Source of the DNA: Rhynchopus sp. YZ270_cl-10
Taxonomy: Eukaryota > Euglenozoa > Diplonemea > Diplonemida > Diplonemidae
DNA length: 64,000 nucleotides
Assembly (NCBI GenBank): GCA_964035575.1
Contig: OZ037881.1
Coordinates: 620,001-684,000 of the forward strand
Reading direction: 5' to 3'
The position numbers and the translations under genes were made by a program. The notes below the pieces were generated by a model, which saw only the letters and a list, made by a program, of their open reading frames with translations, was not told the DNA's origin and did no database searches. Of the stretch, positions 20,215 to 30,079 are shown in pieces; position 1 is the stretch's first letter, and each line of letters opens with the position of its first letter.

Positions 20215-20414
20215 CAGTCCGCCCGTCGAAAGTTTTAGTCAATCAGCGCACCTCCCCGTGAAGGGGGCACTCCGAATTAGTACACACCGAAGGCATTTGG
20301 GGTTGTCATCATCTCTCTTTGTGGCTGTGCTTGTTCCTTGTGGCGTGTCTTCGGGGCCTACTCGTGGTGTGCGGTGTATCAGGAACAGTCCGCCACCTCG
20401 TCACGCACCGTCGT
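20215..20414 (+). repeat. Composite repeat module B, copy 2
   Basis: A full-length 200-bp B unit following module D after a 40-bp unique link. It ends at CACCGTCGT and is followed by unique sequence, so no C follows. Confidence 0.8.
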
Positions 20415-21255
20415 TGGCATAAGAATGGAGAAGAGAAGTGAAGATGTTCTAAAATAATGAGGGGGTCTTTTGTTGAAAACATTGGACACTGAAGCACAGA
20501 ATGACAAAGCTCATGTAGAACGCGGTGCTTTGTGTCGACTGAAGAACTCTGTGCTATTTGAACTACGAACCACGTGAACCCACCACCCGTGTGATCTCCA
20601 AGTGTCCGTATATTTATTTTATGATGTTTTTGAGGGAAGCCAGACACACAAAAGTGAGAATAGAGTACACAGATAAGCACAGCACGTGACTGCATTTATT
20701 CTGTGAAGGGGAAAAAAAACTAACAAAGTTGGAAGATGAGTCGACCTCAAGGGTCACACAAATCCTTCAAAACCAAAGAACACAAGGTGAGTTGATGACA
20801 TGCGAACGCCATGTGGACGTGTTGCATGTGCAAACATGGAAAAAAAGGGGGGGGAACACACGCACAATCCTAAAATATCACGAAGGCAAACGCAGAACAC
20901 GAGAGAGCCGCGACCGGTTCAAAGGTGTCTTGAATGACTTCTTCTAAAAAGTTTGGGGCTGAGAGGGCTTTGTCTTACCAATGACACACCCAAGGAAGTC
21001 AGAAAGTGAGTGAACAGAGAGAATAAGAACACCACACCTCAGCAGGAAAATAATTTATAAGTAACACTCGTCACGTGTGCAACGTCTCGTGGACGTGGAC
21101 ACGTGTACTAACCAGAGAAAGCAATGTTGTTGCGAGTAAGTAAATCGGAAAGAAGAACAACAACTAACTGGAGGACAGAAACCTGGAACAACAAAGAAAT
21201 TAAGACTGCACTGACGAAATGTCACGTCCACATGAACCTAGTGGAGTGCAGTGTG
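20415..21255. other. Spacer downstream of GTPase gene
   Basis: No gene or known repeat is seen in the 840 bp between the module B copy and the GTPase stop codon. Confidence 0.5.
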
Positions 21256-23013
21256 CTACACCTGCACATCCACCTGCGCCTTCGCCGGTGCTGGCCCCTG
21301 CTCACCCTCCCACGTCGCATCCAGCTCCTTCAGCTCAGCCTCCACACGCTTCTTCCAGTCCCCAATCGGGTCGTAGTCCTCCTCCACAACACCCTTCAGG
21401 ATCTTCGCCCCGTCAAGCATCAGGTGCAGCTGCTCAATGCGTCCGTCAAAGCCAGGACGCTTGTGCAGCTTCTCCTGCTCAATCAGAAGCTTCACGTAGT
21501 CCACAAACTGCAGGTTCGTGGGGCGCAGCGCAATCTCGTCCAGCTTCTTGTGTGCCGCGTGGATGGACCTCATGAGACCGTGCACAGTGTCGTACACACC
21601 CTGCATCTCCCCCAGCACCTGCTCCTTCAGCGCCTCCGACCGCGACAGCCCGTCCTTGGCACTCCCAAGCTGCAGCTTCTTCGTGTCGTACTCACGCGTC
21701 ACGACCTCGACACCCCACTCAAAGTAGTAGTCCAGGTTCGCGTGGTCAGAGTGGTGGCAGCTGCCAGGGCACACTGTGCACTTCCCACCGTTGTTGTCGT
21801 CAAACACATAGCAGTACTGCTTGTCCTCCTTCTCGCAGTCGTGGTGGCAGTCGTACACACACTTCAGACACTGTGTGTTCCACGTCCCGGGTGTCTTCGG
21901 CTTCTTCTCCACCTTCGGAATGGTCTCAGCATAGTGGTAGTTTGCGTTCTCGTCAATCTTCGCCCGGTTCACCTTGATGTCCTTCAGCACCTGCTTCAGG
22001 TTGTCCATCTTCGACAGCCCAATCGTCACCTGTGGCGTGATCGACACCACGTAGTTCTGCAGCTGCTTCTGCGTCTCAATCACATCCTTCGTCTGTGTCA
22101 GGCTGAACGGCTGCTTGTGTGCCATCACCTCAAAGAACCTGTCCAGCGACTGTGCACCCATCGCCCAGAAGTTCTTCGAGTACTCGTTCCTGTCCTCGCC
22201 CTTCGCATACAGCGCAGAGTTGTTGAAGTGGAAGCACCGCTCCGCATTGTACGGGAACCCAGACGCCTGGATGGCGTTCAGCACCTGTGCCTTCTTCCCG
22301 TCCGCAAACGTCACCAGCAGGAAGATGTTGTCCACAGCATCCGTCCCGAACATCGTCAGCACCTTGCTGATGATGTACTGCTGCGTCATCGTCAGGCGTG
22401 GCAGCGACGCCGCCGCCACAAAGCACACCCCGTGGATCTCGTCCTCCTTCTGCAGCGTGTCGTAGATGTTCTGTGTGATCTGCTCGTCGCGCTCCACACC
22501 GCTCGTGTCACCAAACCCAGGTGTGTCGATCAGGCGCAGCACAAACGAGTACTTCTCGCACGTCACCATGTACGACGTCACAGTCTGCGTCTGCGAGAAG
22601 GCCTGGCTCTGCGGCGGCTCCTTCACCACCCTGTAGCGCACAGTGTCGTTGTAGCCCACACCTGCAGCCCAGTTCGCCATCGCGTTCACAAGGGTGCTCT
22701 TCCCAGACCCGGTCTCGCCCACAATCAGCACCGTGCGCACACGCACAGGAGATGCCACACCTGTGTACTGGTAGTCCGCCTCTTCAAACACGAAGTCTGC
22801 ATCCTCACGCTGCTGCTGCGCCTGCTCCAGCCGCAGCTCTTCCAGCAGCTGCTTCCGCCTCTCCGCAGGGTCCACTGCAGGCCCCGCTCCCTCGCTCCTG
22901 TGGCCATCCCTGTCCACAGGCACCTGCGTGCTTGTGTTGTCAGGTGCGTTGTTCGGGTCTCCTGCGTTCTGGCACTTCTCATCAGCGGCACCCTTCGAGC
23001 AGCACTGTCCCAT
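21256..23013 (-). CDS. AIG1/septin-like GTPase with Cys-rich insert
   Basis: A 585-aa GTPase of the AIG1-type (GIMAP-like) branch of the septin/TRAFAC group. The N-terminus MGQCCSKG is a strong myristoylation plus palmitoylation signal, so membrane anchoring is likely. It explains the choice of this Met over one 26 codons upstream. G1 is GETGSGKS (99-106), G3 is DTPG (163-166) and G4 is replaced by a TFAD-like motif (235-238). A helical stretch at 50-70 precedes the G domain. After it, about residues 375-430 hold a cluster of Cys and His (CLKCVYDCHHDC, then KCTVCPGSCHHSDH), as in uncharacterised AIG1-type GTPases of animals and fungi; zinc binding is likely. The C-terminal third is helical. 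AIG1 proteins act at membranes in immune and stress responses in other eukaryotes. Its position between two PARP-like paralogues is suggestive only. Confidence 0.85.
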   Translation of the reverse strand: MGQCCSKGAADEKCQNAGDPNNAPDNTSTQVPVDRDGHRSEGAGPAVDPAERRKQLLEELRLEQAQQQREDADFVFEEADYQYTGVASPVRVRTVLIVGETGSGKSTLVNAMANWAAGVGYNDTVRYRVVKEPPQSQAFSQTQTVTSYMVTCEKYSFVLRLIDTPGFGDTSGVERDEQITQNIYDTLQKEDEIHGVCFVAAASLPRLTMTQQYIISKVLTMFGTDAVDNIFLLVTFADGKKAQVLNAIQASGFPYNAERCFHFNNSALYAKGEDRNEYSKNFWAMGAQSLDRFFEVMAHKQPFSLTQTKDVIETQKQLQNYVVSITPQVTIGLSKMDNLKQVLKDIKVNRAKIDENANYHYAETIPKVEKKPKTPGTWNTQCLKCVYDCHHDCEKEDKQYCYVFDDNNGGKCTVCPGSCHHSDHANLDYYFEWGVEVVTREYDTKKLQLGSAKDGLSRSEALKEQVLGEMQGVYDTVHGLMRSIHAAHKKLDEIALRPTNLQFVDYVKLLIEQEKLHKRPGFDGRIEQLHLMLDGAKILKGVVEEDYDPIGDWKKRVEAELKELDATWEGEQGPAPAKAQVDVQV

Positions 23014-23129
23014 AATGTGAGGTGGTGGTGGTGTTTTGTTGGAATCTGTCGTGTCAGGTGTACGCGTGTGGTGGGGTGAAAGTGTGTGCACATTCGCTTA
23101 TTTTATCATTTCTTCTCTTCACTTCACTT

Positions 23130-23460
23130 CGCTGTGTCAGTTTCCTTCTGTCTTAAGTTAAAGTGAAAATCACAAGGAGGGTTTTCCTGCTTCATTGAAT
23201 GGACCAATGGCTTTAACTGAATGTCATCATTTCCATTTGTGTCAGAAGCACTGTTCTCCTGCTCTGCAGCTCTCTCACAATCAGAACCTGGCCGGCTAAG
23301 ACTATTGGTCAAGTCACGACGGTCCGAAAGACTGTTCATTCTTATTTGCGTTCTTTTATTTCGTTTTGTTTCGACGCAAAAGTATCTCAGAGGGGACAAG
23401 TCGACCTCTCCCCTCGCAATGGTGGATCAAGGGGGGTGTGCGTAAAACTCTTGTCGAGTG
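23130..23460 (+). repeat. Composite repeat module D, copy 2
   Basis: Nearly identical to copies 1 and 3. It lies about 115 bp upstream of the GTPase start and is followed after a 30-bp link by module A. Confidence 0.8.
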
Positions 23461-23489
23461 TAAGAGCAAATAAGTGAGACTAAAAAAAT

Positions 23490-24035
23490 GGTGTGGTCAG
23501 CGCAAGTAGGACACAAAGTGTCCCAGGTTCGTAGTCGCAGGCATTCGTCAAAGCCATTCGGAAGAGGGAGACTGCTGATAGATCATCATGCCACAGAGGG
23601 AGAGTGTCTTCTCTTCCCTTTGCCTTCGTGTCCATTTCCATGTCAGACGTAGCCAAAATTGTTTCTCAACATTCCCGCAAAGGAGTCCGTTTAAAGACAC
23701 GCATGAATAATAGTGTTATCATCATATGTCTGTTGCGAAGGAGTGCAGACCTGCATGCATATGTCCATCTCCGCCTACTGGTTCACACCTTTCGGCACAG
23801 TGCAGCCCCAGGTGCAGTGAGTGGACGTGGTGTTTGCACGCGGAAGCAAGTGTGTGGGTGTTGTGGATCAGTCTCGTCTTCTTAATGTTGTAATCAACAG
23901 CGTTGCTTCATACGCAAATTGCCAAATTATTAAGTTTTGTCATCATCCCCTGCAGGAGGAGGAGTCGTGAGGCTGAAGGCCAAGCCTCGCATGCTTAGTC
24001 ACGCAAAGCCACAACGAAAGCCAAGTTAAAGAAAT
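23490..24035 (+). repeat. Composite repeat module A, copy 2
   Basis: A full-length A unit joined directly to module B at 24036, giving the order D-A-B at this locus. Confidence 0.8.
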
Positions 24036-24234
24036 CAGTCCGCCCGTCGAAAGTTTTAGTCAATCAGCGCACCTCCCCGTGAAGGGGGCACTCCGAATTA
24101 GTACACACCGAAGGCATTTGGGGTTGTCATCATCTCTCTTTGTGGCTGTGCTTGTTCCTTGTGGCGTGTCTTCGGGGCCTACTCGTGGTGTGCGGTGTAT
24201 CAGGAACAGTCCGCACCCTCGTCACGCACCGTCA
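24036..24234 (+). repeat. Composite repeat module B, copy 3
   Basis: A full B unit ending at CACCGTC, followed by unique sequence. It has one local change (CCGCACCCTCG for CCGCCACCTCG). Confidence 0.8.
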
Positions 24235-24453
24235 CTGTCAGAAGCGTTCCTGCGCTGCACATAACGAACAAGTGAACTGCAATCTAAAGGTGGGTGGGGA
24301 GGTCTTTTCTTTTCGTTCATTCTTTGGAGAGCGAGGTTGTGTCTCCCTCATCTCAATCATTTTCATTTTTTTGTTTTTTGATTGGTGCTTCAGAAAGCAT
24401 CCCACCAACCCCTCCTTTTCCATGCATTTTTTCTTCTTTGTTTTTTTTTTTTT

Positions 24454-24505
24454 GATAATCTGTTGGTTTAGTGTAGCCGCCAGACAGTTTTCACTATCAT
24501 TTTTT
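24454..24505 (+). repeat. Family-3 Pol III-like hairpin repeat
   Basis: GATAATCTGTTGGTTTAG, TGTAGCCGCC, a short middle, TTTTCACTATC and a run of T. It follows a 13-nt T run. Confidence 0.45.
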
Positions 24506-25488
24506 GTTTGTTTTTTTTGTTTTTTTTTGTGCTGTTTTTTGCTCTGAAATGACAAGGTTTCGGAAAAGTTTTCTTGTAACAGTGTTGCAGTATCTTAGTT
24601 TTATATCTCCTTGTCTTTGTTGTGGTAGACTATTCCCTAAGTACCCACCTTAGTTGGTCGGGTACTCAATATGCCAAAACCATTGTCTGTTATGCTGCAC
24701 CTGAAATCCAGGATTTTTTGCTTTTTTTTTATGCCAAACCATCACCCTACCTAGGGTCTGTACTCAAAGTCGCCCGAAGGGCTAGGTTTTTTTTTATTTT
24801 TGGAACATTTTTTTCCCCTCTGTTTGGGTCCACCCAAACAAGAGAGAACTTGAACAGATGAAAATGCTTCTGGTGCTTTCGGAAGTCGGTCAACAAGCTG
24901 TCAACGACCTGTCAATATCGACCCCTCCCGGAGCACCATTCACGTACACACACACCTTTAAAAGAGAGGCAAGGAGCTAACAAGCAGAATATGAGATGGG
25001 CTTGGAGGGGAAGGGGTATGATATACTGAGAGGATTGGGGGAGGAAGAAAGGGGGTGAGGGGTGAGGGGTGATGGGGTACATTCAAGAGAGGTTTGAGTA
25101 AACACACCACATCTGGACCACCAGTAGATGCAGGGAGGGCACTGTAATTTTTTAAATACACTCAGTGATTACTAGCTTATTATTTGCAAACTATCAGCGA
25201 AAACAAAACGCATTTAACCCAAAGTTTTAAGAAGGAAAACTGATGAGGGGAAGAAGAAAAAAAAAAGCGAGTCGTCCGCAGAAGGCTGATGCTGAAAAAG
25301 GATCTTAGTGAGGTCATCCCTTTGCAAAAAAAGGAAACATCACAAAGTACCTCCGTCACCTTCATTTGAAGAAAAAAATTTCGAAGAAATTTTGAAAATA
25401 TTTGAATGTAACTAAGATATGCACCAATAGATCTTGCAAATAATGGTCCCTTCAAACTTCTTTACACGACGGTGAAGTAAAGTGAAGT

Positions 25489-25541
25489 TATTGATGCAGG
25501 CACCTCCGACTGACCCACGGTGCCAGCTGGATGAAAGCACA
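25489..25541 (+). repeat. Family-2 dispersed hairpin
   Basis: TTGATGCAGGCACCTCC, GACTGACCCACGG, CCAGCTGGATG and AAAGCAC. The central stem is shorter than in the copy at 43471. Confidence 0.5.
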
Positions 25542-26219
25542 CGCAAACGACTTGACTTTGTGTTTTCACAGTTGTAAGCCAACTGGTGAAACCACAAAAG
25601 TAAAACCACAAGACAAAATCAGTTTACTTCACCGTCATGTACCTCTCTCCCCCATTACCCTGTCTTCCCCCTTTCTGCACCCCTCATTTGGTTGCTGACT
25701 GACGACATCCCTTCTTCTATTACCAAACCGAATTTGTGATTTGTTCATTAAAAAAAAGGTGTTTAAAAAAATTGTTACGGATAAAGGGGGGCGGAACAGA
25801 ACCTTCACAAAGGGGGGAGGGAACAGTTGCAGCAATAGCCACGCGGCCCCATTTTTTGATTTGCCGTTTTTTTTCTTTTTCAAAGAAAGTTTTTCAAAAA
25901 AAAATATAAAAAAAGACTTCACACCATCTGACAAAAAGAAGGGGAAAAAAAGAGTTGTTTTGCAGGTTTTAGCTGAACGCCTCACCCACATAGAGGGGTG
26001 ATATTCACTTGAAAAATCACTTTTTTTTTAACCCCTCTGTTTCTTTGACCTCCTCCTCCCCTTCCTTCCTTGGGGAAGCCTTATCTCAGACTCTAAATTT
26101 TTTTCGTTTTTTTTATTGCATCTTGATTTTCTCTACGTGCAAACCTCCCCTCTTCCCCTTTTATGACCGAAACCACTCTTTTTTTTGCCATGCAGTTATC
26201 TTTCTTTTGTCTAAAAATC

Positions 26220-27513
26220 CTATTCGCTGGCCAGCTCTGGCGCGATGTCCTTCTTTCCACCAAAGATTGCGGAAAGGGAGTTTTCCGAGTGGGTCCTCTC
26301 AATGGCCTCGGCAAGCAGAGGTGCGATGTTGATGATGTGAAGCTTACCGCACTTCTCCTTCGCGCTTTCATTTGGACTATTTTGGGGTGAATTTTTTTTT
26401 GGAATTTTTGCAAAACTGTACATACAGAGAGTTTGTTGTAACCACTTCTGTCAGCGCATCGCAGTCGTTCATCCGGTCGAGGCAGGGGTGTGTGAGGATG
26501 CCGTGGGTGATGCATGCGTACACTGCCTTGGCTCCTTTCTCCTTAAGGAGGACACATGCCTTGCAGAGGGTGCCTCCGGTGTCGCAAATGTCGTCCACAA
26601 TGACAACGACTTGGCCCTTCACGTCTCCCACCATCTCCATGCGCTCGATCTTGCCTGCCTCCACACGTCTCTTCAGGATTGTCACGACAGACTTCGCCTG
26701 CACCTTGTCCGCCAGCTGCATCGCACGTTCGACACCTCCCGCATCAGGCGACACAATAGTCAGCTCCTCTGCACAGTCCGTAATGCCTTCCTTCTCGACA
26801 ACTCTCTGTGGGGTGGGGTTGATGAAATGAATGTGGGAAAAAAAATGTCGATTTGAACAGCATGGAATGGTGGTGGGGAAAATCGTGGTGGAGGGGGTAG
26901 GGGTGTGATGTACCTTCTGGATATATCTTGCCCACTCCGCAGTGACCGGCAGGTTGTCCACAGGGGTGTTGTAGAAGAACCCCTGGATCTGCCCGCAGTG
27001 GAGGTCCACGGTGATGACACGGTCGACTCCCATGCCCTGGAGGAGCTGTGCAACGCATGACGCAGAGATGGGGACACGTGGGCGTGTCTTCCTGTCCTGG
27101 CGTGCGTAGGCGAAGTAGGGCACGATGGCGGTGATGCGCTTGGCGGAGGCAAGACGCAGTGTGTGCACAAGAAGCAGAAGCTCCATGAGCGAGGTGTTGA
27201 TGTCCACACCGTCCTCATTCGCGCAGGTCGGCTGGATGATGAACACATCGTCTCCACGCACATTCTGCTCGACCTTTATGCTGACCTCTCCGTTCGCAAA
27301 CTGGTCCACCCTGCAGGGGGTCTTCTTCTGGTGAAGCATCTTGCAGATGTCCTCTGCAAGGGCTTCATTCGCACGCCCACACAGCACGCGTAACCGGTAC
27401 GTCGTTTCGACGGCCTTGCTCTTTCTTTTCGAGTAGTAGTGCGTTTCGCGCAGTTCCTTCTCGTCATCTGCAATAGGCGAATTCGCCTTCACCTCAGTAG
27501 GTTCGCCACTCAT
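26220..27513 (-). CDS. PRPS: Ribose-phosphate pyrophosphokinase (PRPP synthetase), 3 exons
   Basis: Makes PRPP from ribose 5-phosphate and ATP for nucleotide, His and Trp synthesis; cytosolic. Exons: 27513-26914, 26805-26426, 26376-26220. They splice to 378 aa. Intron 1 (108 nt, phase 0) is in frame and would read through as an insert that no PRPS has. Intron 2 (49 nt) sits after VVTTNS, and splicing restores the conserved C-terminus (LPNESAKEKCGKL, IAPLLAEAIERTHS). Family motifs: ANGEVSIKVEQNVRG near the start, the flexible loop region PYFAYARQDRK, the Mg/ATP-site HCGQIQGFF, the segment IVSPDAGGVERA and the PRPP loop VVIVDDICDTGGT. An N-terminal extension of about 40 residues before YRLRVLCGRANEALA is unusual against the roughly 318-aa animal enzymes. 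It does not look like a clear targeting peptide. Confidence 0.93.
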
Positions 27514-27969
27514 GATTGATGTATGATTGATGCGTGAGGGCGGTATAGGGTATGTGTGTGGTCCCTCCGACGTCTCTCTGTGGTGTTATGTGTGGTGTGG
27601 TGCAAGGGGGTCTCTTTAGGATAAAATATGGGGGGAAAGGTCTTTTTTGGTTAATAGCGCCGAAAAAACGGCAGCGAGGTATGTGGTCATGAGGGCGAGA
27701 CTGGGGAAACACAACACAAAAATACTGATGAAGGTGGTGGTGAGATTTCCCCGTAACGTCCTCAACCAACCTTGCCGAAGCAAGTGGTAAGCAATAACAA
27801 CAAAAAGGGCACGTAGCAATAGATAAATGGTACGCGCAAAAAAAATATATACATAGCGAAAAAGGGGGAGGGGAAAAAGACTTTCTTATTCGCGACATAT
27901 TTTATCCTAGAGACCCCCCTGGCGTAGCAAAGCTACTTAAACAAGTTTACAGTATGAAAGGTGCCGTGG
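27514..27969. other. PRPS upstream region
   Basis: Contains purine- and pyrimidine-rich tracts before the composite repeat. No gene is seen. Confidence 0.5.
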
Positions 27970-28059
27970 TGGTGTGGTGTGGTGGTAGGCATAAGTAGGA
28001 CATAAGGTGTCTATCGTAGTCGTAACGTAAAGCCGCAACGAAAGCCAAGTGGAAGTGAT
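27970..28059 (+). repeat. Composite repeat module A, internally deleted copy 4
   Basis: Only the head (GGTGTGGTGG..AAGTAGGACATAAGGTGTC..CGTAGTCG) and the tail (AAAGCCGCAACGAAAGCC) remain, leading directly to module B. The head is more diverged than in the other copies, but its small hairpin can still pair. Confidence 0.65.
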
Positions 28060-28260
28060 CAGTCCGCCCGTCGAAAGTTTTAGTCAATCAGCGCACCTCC
28101 CCGTGAAGGGGGCACTCCGAATTAGTACACACCGAAGGCATTTGGGGTTGTCATCATCTCTCTTTGTGGCTGTGCTTGTTCCTTGTGGCGTGTCTTCGGG
28201 GCCTACTCGTGGTGTGCGGTGTATCAGGAACAGTCCGCCACCTCGTCACGCACCGTCGTG
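28060..28260 (+). repeat. Composite repeat module B, copy 4
   Basis: A full-length B followed directly by C and D. This is the most complete A-B-C-D order in the window. Confidence 0.85.
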
Positions 28261-28630
28261 TTCGTTGTGATGTGATGTGATGTGGTTGGTGGAAGAGGTG
28301 TGTGTGGTTCAGAGTATTTTGTTTTGTTTTATGCTGTTTTCTCAACCACCAAAAGTGGTGTCAGATGCGCACTACACTAAACATAAAATATGTCATCATG
28401 AAAGGAGCGCAAAGTCTTCGTATCTTTCCTTCAGCGGTAAGATCTGTGCCGCACAGTGTTCAGCAGCAAGAATCCAGAATGAGGATTGTCAAAACAAAAC
28501 AGACAAAACCACTATCTCAGAGGGGACAAGTCGACCTCTCCCCTCGCAATGGTGGATCAAGGGGGGTGTGCGTAAAACTCTTGCCAGATGTGTGCAACGA
28601 CGTGCAGCACTGTGGCAGCACGCTTCTCTT
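28261..28630 (+). repeat. Composite repeat module C, copy 2 (MITE empty site)
   Basis: Uninterrupted module C. TTTTATGCTG near 28326-28335 is the empty site of the MITE found at 18812. Ends with module E (28516-28584). Confidence 0.85.
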
Positions 28631-28665
28631 CTCTTCTCTTCTCTTCTCTTCTCTTCTCTTCTCTT
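28622..28665 (+). repeat. (CTTCT)n microsatellite at the C/D junction
   Basis: About eight or nine copies of the pentamer. The other C/D junctions hold shorter, imperfect versions. Confidence 0.85.
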
Positions 28666-28995
28666 CGCTGTGTCAGTTTCCTTCTGTCTTAAGTTAAAGT
28701 GAAAATCACAAGGAGGGTTTTCCTGCTTCATTGAATGGACCAATGGCTTTAACTGAATGTCATCATTTCCATTTGCGTCAGAAGCACTGTTCTCCTGCTC
28801 TGCAGCTCTCTCACAATCAGAACCTGGCCGGCTAAGACTATTGGTCAAGTCACGACGGTCCGAAAGACTGTTCATTCTTATTTGCGTTCTTTTATTTCGT
28901 TTTGTTTCGACGCAAAAGTATCTCAGAGGGGACAAGTCGACCTCTCCCCTCGCAATGGTGGATCAAGGGGGGTGTGCGTAAAACTCTTGTCGAGG
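28666..28995 (+). repeat. Composite repeat module D, copy 3
   Basis: A full D ending with module E and TTGTCGAG. Confidence 0.85.
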
Positions 28996-29159
28996 ATATG
29001 TAACACTGCACGGGATAGGACACAAAAATGGATTGGGTTGGGGAAGGGGTTGGGGTTCATTTCTTTCAAACGTATTGTATGATGAGGAATTAAAGAACCA
29101 GACAAGAGGCCAACAACACTTGTAGTCTACCAACGATCTGCTGTTATTTTACCTCTATT

Positions 29160-29210
29160 GAATAATTGTTGGAATAGTGTAGTTGCCACATGTGCAAGCT
29201 CCACTGTTCT
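29160..29210 (+). repeat. Family-3 Pol III-like hairpin repeat
   Basis: GAATAATTGTTGGAATAG, TGTAGTTGCCACATG, TGCAAGCTCCACTGTTCT. AGTG pairs with CACT and TTGC with GCAA around ACATG, the cleanest fold in the family. TAGTGTAGTTG fits the Pol III A-box consensus. Confidence 0.6.
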
Positions 29211-29614
29211 ATTGTGGACAACTCAGGTTTGGAACATTTGGATTGCGTGCAGTAAAATAAGAAATCGTAGTGGTGGTAACAAGGCATTGCTGAAACCAAG
29301 GGAGATACTGTCTGGCGATTCGCGAGCATGGTGCGATCTGAGCCCTTTGAAGGCAAATAGCTGGAATACACACATTGACTGAAACAACGGAAACAGACAA
29401 ACACGTTGGCAATGAACTGTGCGTGTCTCAAACAAAAAAAAACAAAGAATCGGAGAAAAAATGCGAGAGCTCAAGCAGAATCAGAAGCGTTACCCTTCAT
29501 CGTGGAAAGGTTTGGAGATGGCAAAACTGTACTTTACTGCACAGATCTGCCCACCACGAGGATCGCTCCTGAATGTCAAGCTTCTTCTTCACCAACACAA
29601 GAATGGTAGTTGAA

Positions 29615-29642
29615 GTGCAAACACCTCTGTGGGCTCAGGCAC
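29615..29642 (+). repeat. Family-1 dispersed hairpin
   Basis: GTGCAAACACCTCTGTGGG closed by GTGC and GCAC, with GTAGTTGAA before it. Confidence 0.6.
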
Positions 29643-29686
29643 CAAAGAAGTGCAGCAGATGCGAAACGAAAAAAGGTGACTTGAAA

Positions 29687-29714
29687 GTGCAAATGCCTCA
29701 ACGGAGGCTGGCAC
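29687..29714 (+). repeat. Family-1 dispersed hairpin
   Basis: GTGC...GCAC outer stem and a perfect inner stem GCCTC-AACG-GAGGC. This inner stem differs in sequence from other copies but still pairs. Confidence 0.65.
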
Positions 29715-30079
29715 CAAGCACGTGAGGTTGCAAGGAAACATAAGTAAAGAACACTTGAAAGATGGATGTGATTTGCACACATCGTTCTTGAAGAATGTTT
29801 TCACCTTTGGTTGGTCAACACTCACAACATGCCACCACAAAAACAAGAATAAGAAACAAGAAAACGAAATTACGTGGCGAGTAATGTGTCTACCCGCTCA
29901 CTCTATGGATATGCTCAAGGCTGAGTAAAAAAGATACAGAACCCGGGTTCACACCTGGACAAAGAAGATAGCCATGCTGTCCAGGCAGAACAAAAGAACG
30001 TGAATGAGTAAACTCTAGTTTAAAGAAAAAAACAAAGTTACTACACAACAAGTCGAGACCACAGAGACACCAAGAAACC

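Larger units (their letters stand above)
24235..26219. other. AT-rich intergenic region
   Basis: 2 kb without a recognised gene. It holds a family-3 element (24454-24505), a family-2 element (25489-25541), an AG-rich purine tract (24990-25080) and many A/T runs. Confidence 0.55.
28996..30079. other. Intergenic region rich in short hairpin repeats
   Basis: No gene recognised. Holds one family-3 element (29160-29210) and two family-1 hairpins (29615-29642 and 29687-29714). Confidence 0.55.

Noticed and set aside
21124-23079. 651-codon plus-strand ORF
   Set aside because: Antisense to the AIG1-type GTPase with no recognisable fold; Leu/Arg/Val-rich shadow frame.
26806-26913. 36-residue insert in PRPS read through in frame
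   Set aside because: GT...AG borders, low-complexity content and its place inside a conserved block show an intron.
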